Below are positions 47,237 through 56,900 of a stretch of DNA of 64,000 nucleotides, in pieces. Location: contig JBGALT010000023.1 in NCBI GenBank assembly GCA_044223665.1, forward strand, positions 5,226-69,225, given 5' to 3'. The translations under genes were made by a program, and so were the position numbers. Position 1 is the first letter of the stretch. Every line of letters starts with the position of its first letter. Under the pieces are notes generated by a model, which saw only the letters and a program-made list of their open reading frames with translations, was not told the DNA's origin and made no database searches. Origin of the DNA: JBBSAT01 sp044223665. GTDB lineage: Bacteria > Myxococcota_A > Polyangia > Polyangiales > Sandaracinaceae.

Positions 47237-48963
47237 CAGACCTCCGCGAGGCCGCTGCGCGCGGCGAACGAATAGCCGACACCGGCGGGAACGTGGCGGA
47301 CCGTGACGCGTTGCTCGGCCTGCAGCGGGAGCTCCTGCGCCAGCGCACGGTCGAGCGCGCGCGCGAACAAGAACGCCTCGCCGACCGAGGGCACCCGCCC
47401 GGCGTCGAGCTCGAGCGCGACGTCGACGCCCCGACGGATGACGCCCCGTCGTGCGGCGCGGAAGGGCGTCGCGTGAACGGCCACCAGCGCGTCCGCGAGC
47501 GCCGCCGCCCAGCGTGCGCGCCCCAGATCGACGCTGGCCGGCACCGCGCTCGCGCGCCACCACGCGCGCATCGCTGCCGGCTCGAGCCGCGCGCGGTGAC
47601 CGGTGGCCGTGACGCCGACGAGCGCCTCGAGCGCCGAGCCCGCGAGCGTCGGCGGCGCCGACGGCCCGAGCGGGAGAAGGTTCGTGAACGTGGCCAGCGC
47701 GGGCGAGCCCGCGACGGCCTCCGAGACGTCCCCCGGCCGGAGGCGCGAGGCGAGCGCGCGGTTGGTGCAGCGCAGCTCGATCGAGAGCGTCTCCGCTTCG
47801 TGCGTGGCGCGATCCGAGACGCGCAGAAAGGTGTCGACGCGCCCGTCGAGGGGCGAGAGCTCGCGGCGCAGGGCGAAGCGGCCGCGGCCCGGCGTTCCGT
47901 CGAACGAGGAGAAGGCATCGTACGCCCGCCGCCCCCGCGTTCCGGGCGCGATCCCGACCACGCTCGTCACGTCGAGAACCTCGACGGCGCGCGGCGAGAG
48001 CCCCGCGGCGCGGAGCGGGGCGTCGCGCACGTCGTCCTCCCATCGGATCGGCTCTGCGTCGCGAGGAAAGACGTTCACGGCGGGCACGCAGTGCAGGCGC
48101 AGCGCGTCCTCCGCCAGCCGCTCCGGGAGGACGGACGCGGCCTCGGGCGTGAAGCGCAGCGCGATCTCCAGCTGGTCGTGGCGTAGCGCGTCCGGCACGC
48201 GCTCGAGGCCGTGGACCTCGAAGAACAGGTGCCGCTCGGGGAAGAACGCGGTCTCGATCAGGACCCGCGCGCCCTCCGGCGAGCGCTCGGGCCAGGGAAG
48301 GTGAGGCTCGCGCTCCGGGTCGACCAGACGCGCGCCGAGCGCGGTCGGGGTCGGGGAGTCGCTCCCACGCGCCGCCACGCCCAGCAGCCACCGATCGATC
48401 GCCAGCGCGAGCGCGCTCGCATCGGCGAGCGGCGCGTGGACGTAGAATCGCAGCGGACGCGGCGCGTAGAGCACGCCGAGGGCCGAGCGCGGTGCCCGCA
48501 CGCGGACGAGCAGGCGCGGCTCGCGCGAGGAGCTCCGATCGAGCGAGCATCGCTCCACCCTGATCGGCGTCAGATCGACGTCGGTCGTCGATCGCAGCTC
48601 GCACCGCACCCCTTCGATGGGACGCGAGCCGAACGCCGCGCCGCGCGCGATCCGAGCCCGGTCCGGCACGACGCCCGGGCGCGGCACCAGCTCCATCACC
48701 GTCGAGGCGGCGACCGGCCAGAGGGCGTGCGGCGCCACGACCTCGGCCAGCGCCTCCACGGCCTCGGGGATCGCTTGCTCGGCGCGGCGTCGCACGCGCG
48801 CCGCGACCAGCGCGAAGCCCTCGAGCAGTCGCTCGACGTCGGGGTCCGTTCCAGGTCGCGCGAGGGCGTCGCACAGGCCTGGATGCGCACGGGCCATCTC
48901 GGGGCCCAGCTCGCGCAGGAACGCCAGCTCTTCGCGGAACGTCGCTTCGAACGGTCGAGACAC
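47236..48963 (-). CDS. tssF: T6SS baseplate wedge protein
   Basis: 575 residues with the TssF opening ATFREELAFLRELGPEMARAHP and the block DPDVERLLEGFALVAARVRRR, then a long beta-rich body (RFYVHAPLADASALALAIDR, PERHLFFEVHGLERVPDAL) ending in QRVTVRHVPAGVGYSFAAR. TssF is the largest wedge protein of the baseplate. tssE ends 22 bp before the start, tssG starts on its stop. Complete. Confidence 0.95.
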   Translation of the reverse strand: MSRPFEATFREELAFLRELGPEMARAHPGLCDALARPGTDPDVERLLEGFALVAARVRRRAEQAIPEAVEALAEVVAPHALWPVAASTVMELVPRPGVVPDRARIARGAAFGSRPIEGVRCELRSTTDVDLTPIRVERCSLDRSSSREPRLLVRVRAPRSALGVLYAPRPLRFYVHAPLADASALALAIDRWLLGVAARGSDSPTPTALGARLVDPEREPHLPWPERSPEGARVLIETAFFPERHLFFEVHGLERVPDALRHDQLEIALRFTPEAASVLPERLAEDALRLHCVPAVNVFPRDAEPIRWEDDVRDAPLRAAGLSPRAVEVLDVTSVVGIAPGTRGRRAYDAFSSFDGTPGRGRFALRRELSPLDGRVDTFLRVSDRATHEAETLSIELRCTNRALASRLRPGDVSEAVAGSPALATFTNLLPLGPSAPPTLAGSALEALVGVTATGHRARLEPAAMRAWWRASAVPASVDLGRARWAAALADALVAVHATPFRAARRGVIRRGVDVALELDAGRVPSVGEAFLFARALDRALAQELPLQAEQRVTVRHVPAGVGYSFAARSGLAEV

Positions 48964-48985
48964 GGTCGTCGGTCCTCTCGACGCC

Positions 48986-49369
48986 TCAACGCACGGTGCA
49001 GCGACCGAGGGCGTCGATCTCGGTCACGAATCGGTGGCTCCGTCGCGCATCGTCGTGCGCCCGGCCGCTGACCTGGAATGCGAGCACCAGCGGGTCGGCG
49101 CTCTGCACCGCACGCACCGAGACGTCCACGAGGCGTGGCTCGTAGCGCTCGACGAGCTGTCGCAGCGCGCGCTCGATCGCCCGGACACCCTCGGGCCAGG
49201 TGTGCACGAGGTCGGTGAAGTCCGGGCGACCGAGATCGCGCGCGGCGGGGGCCGATCCGCGCCGCGCCTGGAAGAGCACGGTCAGGTGCGCCGCGATGGA
49301 CGCACCCGGATCGAGCCGGCGCTCGCCCCGGGCGAGCCGATCGAAGAGCCCCCGCGAGGCGCCGGGCAC
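48986..49369 (-). CDS. tssE: T6SS baseplate gp25-like protein
   Basis: 127 residues, gp25-like: GLFDRLARGERRLDPGASIA, AHLTVLFQARRGSAPAARDLG, RPDFTDLVHTWPEG, EPRLVDVSVRAVQS. It joins the TssFG wedge and starts the sheath. GTG start, 5 bp after the hcp stop, gives the standard length. An upstream extension in frame would overlap hcp and has no support. 22 bp before tssF. Confidence 0.92.
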   Translation of the reverse strand: MPGASRGLFDRLARGERRLDPGASIAAHLTVLFQARRGSAPAARDLGRPDFTDLVHTWPEGVRAIERALRQLVERYEPRLVDVSVRAVQSADPLVLAFQVSGRAHDDARRSHRFVTEIDALGRCTVR

Positions 49370-49374
49370 GGTGA

Positions 49375-49869
49375 TCAGCTCCCGGTGCGCTCGCGCCAGC
49401 TGTCGGCGAACTCCTTGCTCCCGGGGACGTGCGTCCACGTGATGCGGGAGAAGACGAAGCTGACGTCCTCCTTCACTGGCGCGTCCTCGGTTCCCTCGCT
49501 CACGCGTCGCTTGATGCGACAGACGCGCGCGTCCTCGATCTTGACGGTGAACCAGTGCTCCCAGCCGCCGCCGTCGGCGATCGGGCGGAAGAACTTGAAC
49601 TCCCCCGAGCACTGCTGCGAGCGCGTGAGCGCCTGTGCGAGCACGGGGGAGCTCTTGTCGACCCACTTCGTGATCGCGATCGGCTCGTAGGTGCGGTCCG
49701 ACTGCGCCCACGAGGAGCGGCGATCGAAGCCCACCGAGACACCCTCCTCGTAGGAGTGGCACTCGATGGCTTTGCTGACGTCGACGTCGGCCATCGACTC
49801 GATGGAGGACTCCGCTTCGACGTCGTTGCCGTCGGCCTTGAGGAAAAGAAACACCGGGATCTGGGACAT
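49375..49869 (-). CDS. hcp: T6SS tube protein Hcp
   Basis: 164 residues with the Hcp fold: PVFLFLKADGNDVEAES, IECHSYEEGVSVGFDRRSS, EPIAITKWVDKSSPVLAQAL, GEFKFFRPIADG, and the C-terminal VKEDVSFVFSRITWTHV. Hcp hexamers stack into the tube pushed out by the sheath. Shine-Dalgarno GAGGAG ten bases before the ATG, preceded by an 8-bp perfect hairpin. First secretion gene after the kinase and the only hcp in the window. Confidence 0.96.
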   Translation of the reverse strand: MSQIPVFLFLKADGNDVEAESSIESMADVDVSKAIECHSYEEGVSVGFDRRSSWAQSDRTYEPIAITKWVDKSSPVLAQALTRSQQCSGEFKFFRPIADGGGWEHWFTVKIEDARVCRIKRRVSEGTEDAPVKEDVSFVFSRITWTHVPGSKEFADSWRERTGS

Positions 49870-49887
49870 GATCGACGCTCCTCGTTG

Positions 49888-49909
49888 GGCCGGAGCTCGT
49901 TCTCCGGCC
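49888..49909 (-). promoter_or_regulatory. Hairpin in the hcp leader
   Basis: GGCCGGAG, six-base loop, CTCCGGCC: a perfect 8-bp stem located just before the hcp ribosome-binding site, in the 113-bp gap after the kinase gene. It could stabilise a processed hcp message or act as a weak terminator; no promoter was recognised. Confidence 0.5.
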
Positions 49910-49982
49910 GGACGCTCTCTTTGTCGGCGGCCCGCGGCCCGCGTTGCGTGGCGATCGAGCGAGGGGCTCGAACGCGGGCGCT

Positions 49983-51584
49983 TCAGTCGCCGAGCAGGTC
50001 GACGAGCACGCGCTGCGTCGCCCCGGGCTCGAGCGAGACACGACGCTCTCCGCGCGTCTCGCCGTTCGTCACGACCACCGTGTGGGCCCCCGGCGCGAGC
50101 GTCACGCTCACCGGAGTGCGGCCGACGTCGTGGCCGTCGATCGCGACGTCGCCGTAGGGAATGGCGACGACCTGCAGGTGTGCAGGCTCGCCGCTGGCGT
50201 GCGACGCGCGTCGATGGTGGCGCTCCTCCCGCGCGGGCGCGCCTGCTTCGTCGGCGGGCGCGGGCGCCGGCTGCTCGGCGGGCGGCGGTGCCGGCGGCAG
50301 CGTCGGCTCGTGGGTCGGTGCCGGTGCGGGCGCGGAAGCGAGCGCGGTCGACTTCGTCGCGCTCGTGCCGTGCGCGTCGTCTCGGCCGCGGGCCTGCAGG
50401 GCCCGGCTGATCGCGTCGCTGCCGAGCGCGATCGCCGATACGCCGACGACGAGCATCGTCGTCAGCACGGTCGCCGCCGCGAAGATCGCCAGCATCCACC
50501 GCCGCGGAGCGCTCGGGATGCGCGCGCTCTGGAGGGAGGCGGTCGCTTCCGCCGTTCCCGGCGCCGCCTCGCGCTCGATCTCCGTCGGTCCCTCCTCGAC
50601 CGCGGGGGCCGCCCCCGGGCCGGCGTCGACGAGCACGCGGGCCCGCGGCGCCCGGGCACGCGTGGGCGGGGCTCCGCTCGCGCTCCGGCGCGCGTCGCTC
50701 ACGAGCGCGGCCAGGGCGCGGCGCGGATCGCGCGGTACCGGCAGCCCGGCGAGCACGCGCGCCACCTCGTCAGCGCACGCGGTCCGATCGTCCGGTCGCG
50801 CCGCGAGCATTCCGGTCACCAGTGCGAGCACGGGCTCGGGCGTCTCGGGCGCGAGATCACGCAGCGAAGGGCGCCGCCCTCGCTGCGCGTTCGTGAGCGT
50901 CTCGAGGTCGGTCTGGCCGTCGTGCGGCCGCCGGCCGGCGAGCAGCTCGAAGAGCATCACGCCGAGGGCGAACACGTCGGTTCGTCGATCGAGCGCGTCC
51001 CCCAGCGCCTGCTCGGGCGCCATGTAGGGGATCTTTCCCTTCACCACGCCGCTCCGCGTGCGGTGTGTCCGGAGCGTGGAGCGCGCGATCCCGAAGTCGG
51101 CGAGCTTCACCTCGCCGTGGATCGAGACGAGCACGTTCGAGGGGGTCACGTCGCGGTGCACGAGCTGCGCGGGCGTGCCGTCCACCTCGAGCGCGTGCGC
51201 GTAGGCGAGCGCCTCGGCGACCGACCGCACGACGTGGAGGGCGACGTCCATGGGGAGGCACGCGCCGCGCTGTCGCAGGCTTCCGGTGAGCGAGCGCAGG
51301 TCCATCCCATCGACGAGCTCCATCACCAGGAACCACTTTCCGTCCACGCGCCCGAGCTCGTGGACGGTGGCGATCGACGGGTGCGCGAGGCGTGCGCAGA
51401 GCCGGGCCTCGTCTTGCAGCTGCGTCACCGCATCGCGGTCACCTTCGTTTCCGGCGAGCACGCGCTTGAGGCAGACCCGGCGCACGAATCCCTCGGGCCC
51501 GCTCCGCCGCGCGGCGTAGACCTCGGCCATCCCGCCGACGCCGAGGCGCCCTTCGATCTCGTAGTCGCCGAATCGCTCGCCCAT
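49983..51584 (-). CDS. Ser/Thr protein kinase with PEGA domain, upstream of hcp
   Basis: 533 residues: G-loop LGVGGMAEVYAA at 14-25, Lys40, HRDVTPSNV at 143-151, DFG at 163-165, then PYMAPEQALG. A Pro/Ala-rich linker and one membrane helix (~370-392) precede a periplasmic PEGA-type domain (LQVVAIPYGDVAIDGHDVG). It stands at the head of the T6SS run, 113 bp before hcp, taking the place of the PpkA-type kinase that controls many T6SSs. No cognate phosphatase or FHA protein is present in the window, so the link to T6SS is inferred from position. Confidence 0.92.
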   Translation of the reverse strand: MGERFGDYEIEGRLGVGGMAEVYAARRSGPEGFVRRVCLKRVLAGNEGDRDAVTQLQDEARLCARLAHPSIATVHELGRVDGKWFLVMELVDGMDLRSLTGSLRQRGACLPMDVALHVVRSVAEALAYAHALEVDGTPAQLVHRDVTPSNVLVSIHGEVKLADFGIARSTLRTHRTRSGVVKGKIPYMAPEQALGDALDRRTDVFALGVMLFELLAGRRPHDGQTDLETLTNAQRGRRPSLRDLAPETPEPVLALVTGMLAARPDDRTACADEVARVLAGLPVPRDPRRALAALVSDARRSASGAPPTRARAPRARVLVDAGPGAAPAVEEGPTEIEREAAPGTAEATASLQSARIPSAPRRWMLAIFAAATVLTTMLVVGVSAIALGSDAISRALQARGRDDAHGTSATKSTALASAPAPAPTHEPTLPPAPPPAEQPAPAPADEAGAPAREERHHRRASHASGEPAHLQVVAIPYGDVAIDGHDVGRTPVSVTLAPGAHTVVVTNGETRGERRVSLEPGATQRVLVDLLGD

Positions 51585-51641
51585 GGCTCACCTCGTGAGC
51601 CCGTATCGGGCGAGCCGCGCGCGCGTTGACTGCGCCGAGGC

Positions 51642-52115
51642 CTACTTCGTCCAGTACTCGCGCATCAGCTCGCTCATCCACGCGGGCTGGTGCACCTCGC
51701 CGCGTGGCCCGAGCTCCACGACCCAGGGCTTGAGGTCGAGCACGGGCGTGCCATCGATCGCATCGAGCCCCTGCACACGGAGCGTCGTGCCCTCGACGCC
51801 CAGCACGCGGCACACGGTCGTTCCGATCGTGTTCGGCCGGTTCTTCCCGCGCTGCGCGAAGATGCCGACCTTCGGCCAGTCCTCGCGGTGCCGCGGATGC
51901 CGCGCACCGGTCTCGATCTTCGCGGGGTCGACGCCGTGCATGCGGAAGATCACCTCGACGTGCGAGAACGCATCGAGGCCCGCGAGGGCGTCGGCGCCGA
52001 AGTGCGCGGGGTCGAGCTCGATGCGCGCGGCCTCGCGATCCCAGTCGTCGTCGGTCGTGGCGCTCCGCGTGCTGACGACGGTCCCGATCGGCGTCACGAC
52101 GTAGGGGCTGGTCAT
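51642..52115 (-). CDS. TrmO/TsaA-family (UPF0066) protein
   Basis: 157 residues of the TsaA/YaeB (TrmO) family: SPYVVTPIGTVVSTR, DAFSHVEVIFRMHGVD, RHREDWPKVGIFAQRGKNRP, GTTVCRVLGVEG, VQGLDAIDGTPVLDLKPWV. The family uses SAM to methylate t6A37 of tRNAs; members of ~150 residues like this one are the short, single-domain form. The last ~10 residues are normal. A 6-bp palindrome with 3-base centre (52113-52127) overlaps its ATG. The first 40 codons are duplicated at 58546-58665. Same orientation as the kinase, 57 bp away. Confidence 0.86.
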   Translation of the reverse strand: MTSPYVVTPIGTVVSTRSATTDDDWDREAARIELDPAHFGADALAGLDAFSHVEVIFRMHGVDPAKIETGARHPRHREDWPKVGIFAQRGKNRPNTIGTTVCRVLGVEGTTLRVQGLDAIDGTPVLDLKPWVVELGPRGEVHQPAWMSELMREYWTK

Positions 52116-52603
52116 GCTTCGAGCATGAGCGCGTCGAGCCGCTCCACGATGGGCCAAACCGCGGCCGCCGGAGGTGCCAGCGCTACTCGTCGTCGCGGTG
52201 ACGCGCCGCGCGGGCCTCGCGCCGTGCCTCGCGCCGCGCGCGCGCGCCGGCCGGCGTGCCATACCCCGCGATCCGGTCGGTGCGGAGCACGCCGTTCTCG
52301 AACGTCAGCTCGTCGATGAAGCGCGTCGGGCCGAAGTCGTAGACGAGCACGTCGATCACGACGGTGACGGTCTGCGCGTAGCCCACGCCGTAGCCATAGG
52401 GCACGCCCCGGGTGTCGCCGTAGGGGCTGACGTAGATCGTCCGCGTCTCGGTGCGCGTGGTGAAATAGGTGGGCTCGCCACAGACCGAGCGCACGTAGGT
52501 CTCGTGGTCGCCCGCTTCGACCAGGCGCCCGTCGCAGGAGAGGGCGCTCGCCGGGGCGGGCGCTGCGAGGAGCGCCGCAACGCCGAGGGTGAGGCCGAGG
52601 AGC
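51996..52603. repeat. Left copy of a ~610-bp direct duplication
   Basis: Covers the trmO-like 5' end, the short intergenic spacer and the DUF2845 gene body. It matches 58546-59150 in the same orientation; the first ~150 bp are identical, later parts differ by scattered small indels and substitutions. The two copies flank a 5.9-kb insertion. Confidence 0.85.
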
Positions 52604-52764
52604 CCTTCGGTCCCGGCGGCAGCTCGCCGATCGACGACACCACGGCCACGCGCCTTCTCTCTCTCGCGCTCGCCCGCGGCGGCGAGCCGACTACGGTGGC
52701 GGCGGCAGAGTCCGCGGATCGATCCGGTAATAGATGCTCTGCGACGGGAAGCCCACCGTCCCAC
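52183..52764 (-). CDS. DUF2845-family protein with replaced N-terminus
   Basis: The conserved body (HETYVRSVCGEP, RTETRTIYVSPYGD, VIDVLVYDFGP, FIDELTFENGVLRTDRIAGYG) is intact and has the two cysteines of the family. The C-terminus ends in an Arg/Ala-rich tail. Its natural signal peptide (LLGLTLGVAALLAAPAPASA) is present but begins abruptly: upstream of it, the coding strand is an antisense fragment of tldD (84 bp), so no ATG or GTG is available before a GTG at 52764 that overlaps the next gene. The original start seems lost by a deletion-fusion. Whether it is translated is doubtful. DUF2845 proteins are small periplasmic proteins of unknown role. Confidence 0.6.
   Translation of the reverse strand: MGRWASRRRASITGSIRGLCRRHRSRLAAAGEREREKARGRGVVDRRAAAGTEGLLGLTLGVAALLAAPAPASALSCDGRLVEAGDHETYVRSVCGEPTYFTTRTETRTIYVSPYGDTRGVPYGYGVGYAQTVTVVIDVLVYDFGPTRFIDELTFENGVLRTDRIAGYGTPAGARARREARREARAARHRDDE
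52602..52685 (+). pseudogene. 84-bp tldD fragment (codons 7-35)
   Basis: Identical to 59653-59736, i.e. the 5' part of the intact tldD gene without its start codon. It joins the DUF2845 body on one side and the inserted segment on the other. It marks where a ~500-bp piece (59151-59652 equivalent) was lost in the left copy. Confidence 0.9.
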
Positions 52765-53998
52765 AGCTCAGGAGGAGTTCGCCGCTCGAAACGTAGAGGA
52801 CCGCGTCACACCCGACTCCGGGCTCCGGATCGCGGAGGATGCGCTGCCGCCCATCGGCGATATCGGTGAGAATCGCGAGGTAGTCACTCCCCGCGTAGTG
52901 CGAGCCGACGAAGACGCCGCCGCCGAAGCCAAAGCCCGCCGGGGTGTCGGCGAGGACGCGGCGGGGCGCGAGCCCGGCCGGGGTCCTCGCGAGCGGCGAG
53001 GTCCATAGCTCGTCGCCCGGTGTGCCGATCCCGCCGAGCGCGTGGTCCCACACGATGGTGCCCTCGTCGACGAACCCTTCACCTACGTAGTTTCCGTCGG
53101 GTGAGGCGAAGTAGACCTCGGGTCCGCTCTCCGGCGTCCAGTGCCAGAAGCTGAGAGAGCTCCCGTCTTCCCAGACGACGTGATCGCCAGAGACGAGCCC
53201 ATGCACGCCCGTGTGCGGCGGCCGGACAAGCGTGTCCTCATGGACGATCACGAGAGCGCCCGTCACGATCTCGAGAACAGCTGCATCGGCGCCCACCGCG
53301 AGTTCGTGCACCCATGCACCCGGCCCCACGTCGGGATCGGTCAGCACGACCGTCGGAACGTCCAACGCCCCAAGCTCTTCGATCGCGGCGAGGTACAGGC
53401 GGGACTCCAGCACCGTGTAGCTCGGGTCGCTCGACTCGACGACCACGCCCGCACGCCCCTCGCCAACGGCGCCCCAAGCCACCCGACAGATGCTATGGCC
53501 CGACGGCGGCGGAAAGCGCCAGGCAGCGATCGGCGGACCCTCGATGGGCATGATCGCGTAGAGCACGCGCTCCGGATCCGAGGTGCCCGAGATCGTCGCG
53601 ATCCACCCGCGGCCATCCGAGAAGTAGGCGTCGCCATATCCGGAAACGTTCCGGCTCATCTCCTGCGGCGATCGGAGACACCCCGGCCCACAGCTCGCCC
53701 AGCTCAGACCGGGAAGTCGGTCCGGATGGACCGCTCGCTCGATCACGCAGTCGGTCGGCAAGCCCGCGAGCGGCAGCCACGTCGGATCGCCGGGGCCACC
53801 GTCGGACCGAGCGTCGGGCGGCGGGCTCGTGTCCGCGGACGCAGAGTCGCGCTCGGCGGCATCCTGTCCGACGTCGCGCTCGGCGCCTGAGTCCGCGCTC
53901 TCGCCGTCGATCGGGGCCTCGCGAGCCCCTGGGCAGCTGAGCAAGATGCAGCTCGCTACGACCGCCGTCGCGAGCAGGGGAGGTCGGCTCAGAACCAC
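52691..53998 (-). CDS. Propeller-like lipoprotein
   Basis: 435 residues; the GTG start gives signal VVLSRPPLLATAVVASCILLSC (Cys22; given as start and cysteine). The start overlaps the protease gene stop by 10 bp. After a Ser/Asp/Ala linker the body shows repeated strand units of seven-bladed propeller type (GWIATISGTSDPERVLYAI, HELAVGADAAVLEIVTGALV). No enzymatic motif. It forms an operon with the upstream protease and small lipoprotein and may be its partner. Carried on the 5.9-kb inserted segment, whose left edge lies 5 bp beyond its stop. Confidence 0.8.
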   Translation of the reverse strand: MVLSRPPLLATAVVASCILLSCPGAREAPIDGESADSGAERDVGQDAAERDSASADTSPPPDARSDGGPGDPTWLPLAGLPTDCVIERAVHPDRLPGLSWASCGPGCLRSPQEMSRNVSGYGDAYFSDGRGWIATISGTSDPERVLYAIMPIEGPPIAAWRFPPPSGHSICRVAWGAVGEGRAGVVVESSDPSYTVLESRLYLAAIEELGALDVPTVVLTDPDVGPGAWVHELAVGADAAVLEIVTGALVIVHEDTLVRPPHTGVHGLVSGDHVVWEDGSSLSFWHWTPESGPEVYFASPDGNYVGEGFVDEGTIVWDHALGGIGTPGDELWTSPLARTPAGLAPRRVLADTPAGFGFGGGVFVGSHYAGSDYLAILTDIADGRQRILRDPEPGVGCDAVLYVSSGELLLSCGTVGFPSQSIYYRIDPRTLPPPP

Positions 53999-56900
53999 CG
54001 CTCCGCTCCCGAACGGCGTCCGAGATCCGCCTCGGAGTACGCGGCGACGCCCTCCCGTGGACCGCTCGCGATCGCCAGCGAGAGACCTTCTTCGGTCGCG
54101 TACGCGCCTTCCCGATGGAGCGCTCCCTCGCCGTGTACCACGCCGTCGAGGTGCCAGCCCTGGCGGGCACGAGTGAGGCGGCCGACCGTGTAATGCGCGG
54201 CCGGGTCCGTTCGATGATGACGCGAACGCTCGCCGCAGCCTCGTTCCGAGTCCGCGTGCGACGCTCCGATCCACAGGTGCCCGAAGGGGTCGAACGCGAG
54301 AACGAAAACGTCGCTCGATCCCACGCCGTCGGAGCGACTCTCGTCACGCCGCCATCGAGCCTCCTCGCGCGCGCCGCTCGAGTCGGGCGCGATCGAGACG
54401 AGCCGTGTCGAGGTGCGATGACCCTCGGTCACTTCGTCGAGAGCGTAGAGCCGGCGTTCAAGTGGGTTCCACGCCAGCGCGCGCACGCGTCCGAGGCTCA
54501 GCGGGTGGGTAGACAGGGGCAACGAGACCGCGTCGTCGACATAGTGCGCGACGATGTCGTGGAGCTCGTTGCCGGCTCCATCCACGCCACCTGCCACCCA
54601 GACGGTCGCGTTTTGTCCGGAGAGCGCGATCGCGTAGTCCGCGCGTGATGCCTTTCCGTCTGAGCTGGTGTCGGTCGAGCTCGGGACGGAGCTCGCCGAC
54701 AGGTCGTCGGCCGTCAGCGCGACCTCGAAGCACCCGCCCTTGTTGCACGCAACCTTCCCGAAGAGTCCGAGGCCCGCGTCGCTCACGGTCAGGAGACGCG
54801 ACGGCAGCGCGCCCGTCGCGCTGAGGCCGGCGTAAAACAGGCCGTCCCCACCGAGGCTCGCTGGGGGTTCGGCAGCAGCGACCCATCGAGTGTTCGGAAG
54901 ACCGCCGAGGAGCGTGAGGGTCGGGGCGAGCGTTCTCGACGCCTCCTCCGTCAGGGCCAGGTCGCCGAAGGTGAGCACGGGCGTCTGGATACCGTCCCAG
55001 CTGCACGGTGGCCGGTCGTCGGGCGCGGTACACGCCCCGGCGAGCCAGGCCACGGGGAAGTTCGCGCCGCACTCTGGACAGAGAGCCCGGCCGAACACCA
55101 TCGGGCCCAAGAACTCCATCCGACCGAGGCTCGCCGCGGGGACGCTCCCTCCGACCGCTCCGGACTCGTAGTGGCGTGCAAGCAAGAGAACCGCGTCCGC
55201 CAGCTCGGAACCGCAAGTCCCATCGGACCCGCACGTCGAGCCGCGGCCCGGACAAGCCTGCGTGCGACTGCACTCCGCCTCGCAGCGGCGAGCGACGCAG
55301 TGCGTACCGGAAGGGCACGCGGTCGTCGCGTCGCAGACGGCACCGCAGCCCGCTGGGCCCGACGTCGGTGTGCAGATATTCCGAGTGCCGGGCGCGGTGC
55401 GCAGTGCTTGCGTCCAGACGACGCCCCGAATGTCCGCCGTACCGTCACCCACGACAGGACCATCGATCGCTGCTGGGAAGAATCCCGCCGATCCACCGCC
55501 GCGCCAGCGCGCGAGGTCGGTCTCGATCTGCCAGCGCGCGTCGAGGTCGATCTCGAAGCTCGCACTGTAGGGCAGGTTGACCTCGTGGAGCGCGTCGATT
55601 CGAGGGTCTCCATCGAGCGTAGGGTTGAAGAACTGCGTGAGCTGTCCCTCCGGAGTTCCTGCGACGAACGCGCGGCGAAGATCTTGGGGCGCCAGCCGGA
55701 TCCTGCATTGGCCAGATCCGTCCAGCTGGCGGGTCTCGCAGTCCTCGACCGAGGTCACCGACCCCGTTGCTGCCGAGCACGGGCAGAACCGGAAGCCGGT
55801 GTGGAACGTCACGGGTGGCGCAACGGGCGGCTGCGAACGGATCGGGTTCACGCGCAGTCGGTCGCGATCGATGAACGTGCGAAGCTCGAGGCCGACTCTG
55901 CGCTGGACCCGCTCGGTCTCGACCGTCGTGTAGCCGCACTCCACGGGGTCGCAGACGTCCGGGACGAATCCGCCGTCGTGCGGAACCACCCGTTCCGCGT
56001 CGAAGTTGCAGTCACGCGTCGAGACCGAGAAGCTGTTGCACGCATCGCACGCATCAGGGACGCCATCGTTGTCGCTGTCGGGAGCGCACGCGGTGGGAAC
56101 GCCGGTGCAGTCGAGGCGCTGGTGCGGATCGTGGAAAGTGCAGTCGTCGCACTCGTCCGGAACCGAATCGTGATCCGCATCGTTGGATGGTTCCGCCGCG
56201 CCGGCGGCGATGGAGCGAGAGAGACAGTGCAGCTGTGGATGATCGTGAAACGGATCTCCCGTCACCAAGCACCAGCTCGCCTGCCCAGCGATCGAGGGCG
56301 CGAGCGCTGTGGCCGCCGGGAAGCCACGGCCAGGGTCGTCGTCGGTGAGGCGTTGCGCCGGGTTGTAGATGCCCCAGCAGTTGTCGTGACCGAGCACGAG
56401 GCCGTCGCCATCAGGATCGAGCGTGTCGGGGTCGCCGCAGAGCGCACACGCGTCGGGGTCGTTGCAGGTCCGGCTCCCGATGCACGGATGGAGCTCGGCC
56501 CACTGGCTTCTCTGCCGGGACTCGGTCATCGGCGGGAGATCCGATTCGCCCGCCCAAACTCGACCGGTGCTCGGAAAAATGGAGGCCACGGTCCCGCTGG
56601 TGTTGACGGTGCCGACCGGGATGTAGGCGCCGCCCCAGGTGCCGGTATCCGGACGGCGCTCGCCAAGCACGGTCGTGAGCCAGTGCTGGATCGTCCCCGA
56701 GGTGACTCGGACGTAGCGGTCTTGTTCCGTGGATACATTGAAGACGCCGAGGAGCTGGTGGGGTACGCCAGGCGAGCCGTCGTACCGCACGAACACGCCT
56801 CCCCCGCTGTCCCCCTCGGAGCCGACCGGTCCGTCCAAGCCGGAAGTTGAGTCCGTGTCGCTCGGAAGCGGTATGAGGTCGGGGCCGATGAAGACGCTGG

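Noticed and set aside
52113..52127. CATGCT-TCG-AGCATG palindrome over the trmO-like start codon
   Set aside because: Short; may be chance. Kept only as a note in the gene entry.
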